64,000 nucleotides of DNA, from positions 124,001 to 188,000 of the forward strand of contig NZ_JBAWKC010000004.1 in the NCBI RefSeq assembly GCF_044003965.1, in the 5' to 3' direction. The notes under the pieces are model-generated. The model was given only the letters and a program-made list of their open reading frames with translations. It had not been told where the DNA came from and did no database searches. The DNA comes from Yeosuana aquiaggeris (GTDB taxonomy: Bacteria > Bacteroidota > Bacteroidia > Flavobacteriales > Flavobacteriaceae). Position numbers and translations under genes: made by a program. Shown here in pieces: positions 62,467 to 64,000 of the stretch. Each line of letters opens with the position of its first letter. The stretch's first letter is position 1.

Positions 62467-64000
62467 TTAAGAGGCGTTTTGTCTTTTAATTAAATTAAGC
62501 GCAGACCCTGCATTATACCAGTCTATCTGAGATTGATTATAAGTATGGTTTAATTTGATAAGGCTCTTGGTTCCATCAGCATGAACAGCCTCAAGTGTTA
62601 GTTGCCTACCTGGTGCAAAATCTTTTAAATCTATAAAATTAAAAGTATCATCTTCTTGGATTAAATCGTAATCAGATTCATTGGCAAAGGTCAAACCTAA
62701 CATCCCTTGTTTTTTTAGGTTTGTTTCGTGAATACGTGCAAATGATTTAACAATAACTGCTGCAACTCCTAAAAACCTTGGTTGCATTGCAGCATGCTCA
62801 CGAGAGGATCCTTCTCCATAATTTTGATCGCCGACAACTATGGTTTTAATACCTTTGGCTTTGTATTGACGTTGAACATCTGGAACGCCACCATACTCTC
62901 CTGTTAATTGATTTTTAACAAAATTAGTTTTTTGGTTGAATGCATTTACTGCTCCAATAAGTGTATTATTAGCAATATTATCTAAATGACCTCTAAAACG
63001 CAACCAAGGTCCAGCCATAGAGATATGGTCTGTAGTACATTTACCAAAAGCTTTAATAAGCAATTTAGCCCCTTTAATGGTGTTCCCAATTGGTTTAAAA
63101 GGTTCTAAAAGTTGTAATCTTTCTGAATCTTGAGCTACTTTTACTTTAACATGACTTCCATCAGCTTCAGGAGCTAAATATCCGTTATCTTTTACTTCAA
63201 AACCTTTTGGTGGTAATTCCCATCCTGTTGGCTCATCAAACATAACTTCCTGACCATTTTCGTTTATCAACTTGTCTGTCATTGGGTTAAAATCTAAACG
63301 ACCTGCAATGGCAATAGCTGCCGTTATTTCTGGTGAAGCTACAAACGCATGCGTATTAGGGTTTCCATCAGCACGTTTAGCAAAGTTTCTATTAAAAGAA
63401 TGTACTATGCTATTTTTTGGAGCATTTTTAGGATCACTATACCTCGCCCATTGTCCAATACATGGGCCGCAAGCATTGGTAAATATTTTAGCATCTAATT
63501 TCTCAAATACCTGCAGTATGCCATCTCTTTCAGCAGTATAGCGCACTTGCTCCGAACCTGGATTAATTCCTAATTCAGCTTTCATCTTAATACCCTTATC
63601 TAAAGCTTGTTGTGCAATAGAGGAAGCTCTGGATAAATCTTCATATGAAGAATTAGTACATGAACCGATTAATCCCCATTCTACCACAATAGGCCAATCA
63701 TTAGCTTTTGCTTTTTCTGTCATTGCCTTACCAACTGTAGTTGATAAATCAGGTGTGAATGGGCCATTTAAAAGTGGGCCTAATTCTGATAAATTAATAT
63801 CTATAACTTGATCAAAATACTTCTCAGGATTTGCATAAACTTCTGGATCAGCAGTTAAATATTCCTTCACTTTATTGGCCGCATCAGCTACATCGGCTCT
63901 ATCAGTAGAACGTAAATAACGTTCCATAGACTCATCATAACCAAAAGTTGAAGTAGTTGCTCCAATTTCAGCCCCCATATTACAAATAGTCCCTTTACCG
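62467..64000 (-). CDS. aconitate hydratase, truncated by window edge
   Basis: The frame is open to base 64000, reading GKGTICNMGAEIGA before the first internal Met at 63978, so about 511 C-terminal residues of a roughly 750-residue enzyme are visible. Iron-sulfur ligands are seen as the Cys of GSCTNSSYED and the CxxC of NACGPCIGQW. The swivel domain has GDQNYGEGSSREHAA with the catalytic Ser-Arg-Glu-His group. The sequence is of the mitochondrial-type aconitase used by Bacteroidota. It interconverts citrate and isocitrate in the TCA cycle. Confidence 0.96.
   Translation of the reverse strand, partial: GKGTICNMGAEIGATTSTFGYDESMERYLRSTDRADVADAANKVKEYLTADPEVYANPEKYFDQVIDINLSELGPLLNGPFTPDLSTTVGKAMTEKAKANDWPIVVEWGLIGSCTNSSYEDLSRASSIAQQALDKGIKMKAELGINPGSEQVRYTAERDGILQVFEKLDAKIFTNACGPCIGQWARYSDPKNAPKNSIVHSFNRNFAKRADGNPNTHAFVASPEITAAIAIAGRLDFNPMTDKLINENGQEVMFDEPTGWELPPKGFEVKDNGYLAPEADGSHVKVKVAQDSERLQLLEPFKPIGNTIKGAKLLIKAFGKCTTDHISMAGPWLRFRGHLDNIANNTLIGAVNAFNQKTNFVKNQLTGEYGGVPDVQRQYKAKGIKTIVVGDQNYGEGSSREHAAMQPRFLGVAAVIVKSFARIHETNLKKQGMLGLTFANESDYDLIQEDDTFNFIDLKDFAPGRQLTLEAVHADGTKSLIKLNHTYNQSQIDWYNAGSALNLIKRQNAS

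Overview
This 64 kb window looks like chromosome from a marine-type Flavobacteriaceae/Bacteroidota bacterium. The DNA is AT-rich and proteins of the phylum recur: an Oar-like TonB receptor with a carboxypeptidase-regulatory domain, DUF349 and tandem DUF368 proteins, an OstA-like protein, and TAnnTTTG-type promoter boxes. No rRNA, intact tRNA, insertion sequence, prophage or CRISPR array was seen. Both ends cut through genes: a flippase at base 1 and an aconitase at base 64000.

Bases 1-12593 are one plus-strand surface-polysaccharide operon with tight or overlapping junctions. In order it holds a Wzx-like flippase tail, a Wzy/ligase-like membrane protein, GT2, acyltransferase, two GT4, methyltransferase, WcaF-like acetyltransferase, two GT2, a WecA/MraY-family initiating phosphotransferase, a Wza-like export lipoprotein and a Wzc-like tyrosine kinase. 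The initiating enzyme loads a sugar on the lipid carrier, the glycosyltransferases extend it, flippase and polymerase handle export and polymerisation, and Wza/Wzc carry it out. A beta-barrel/SPOR-like protein follows.

Bases 14-24.5 kb are an accessory stretch with longer intergenic gaps: a TPR histidine kinase with its regulator, a carboxypeptidase-regulatory-domain protein, a 554 bp spacer with a tRNA 3'-end relic, a secreted protein of unknown function, a serine hydrolase, an M20 peptidase fused to a membrane domain, a Nudix enzyme and an Old Yellow Enzyme relative. Next is a divergent locus: an unknown multi-pass membrane protein facing a sulfite-oxidase-like molybdoenzyme plus membrane cytochrome c. 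A perfect 16 bp palindrome lies midway between the two starts.

Bases 27-64 kb are mostly core: PfkB kinase, hisS, an ABC permease, TonB receptor, rpsF-rpsR-rplI, a LytTR regulator, priA, YihY, nadC, rlmH, acyl-CoA synthetase, M1 peptidase, rdgB, RelA/SpoT, Fur, purA, an OstA-like protein, aminotransferase, TPR protein, two DUF368 proteins, aroE, DUF349 protein, HAD phosphatase, mazG and aconitase. I did not find a clear-cut new multi-gene system. The best leads are the palindrome-controlled sulfite locus, the M20 fusion with an out-of-frame stop pair at the joint, the in-frame GGCTAT repeat in the kinase tail, and the tRNA scar.
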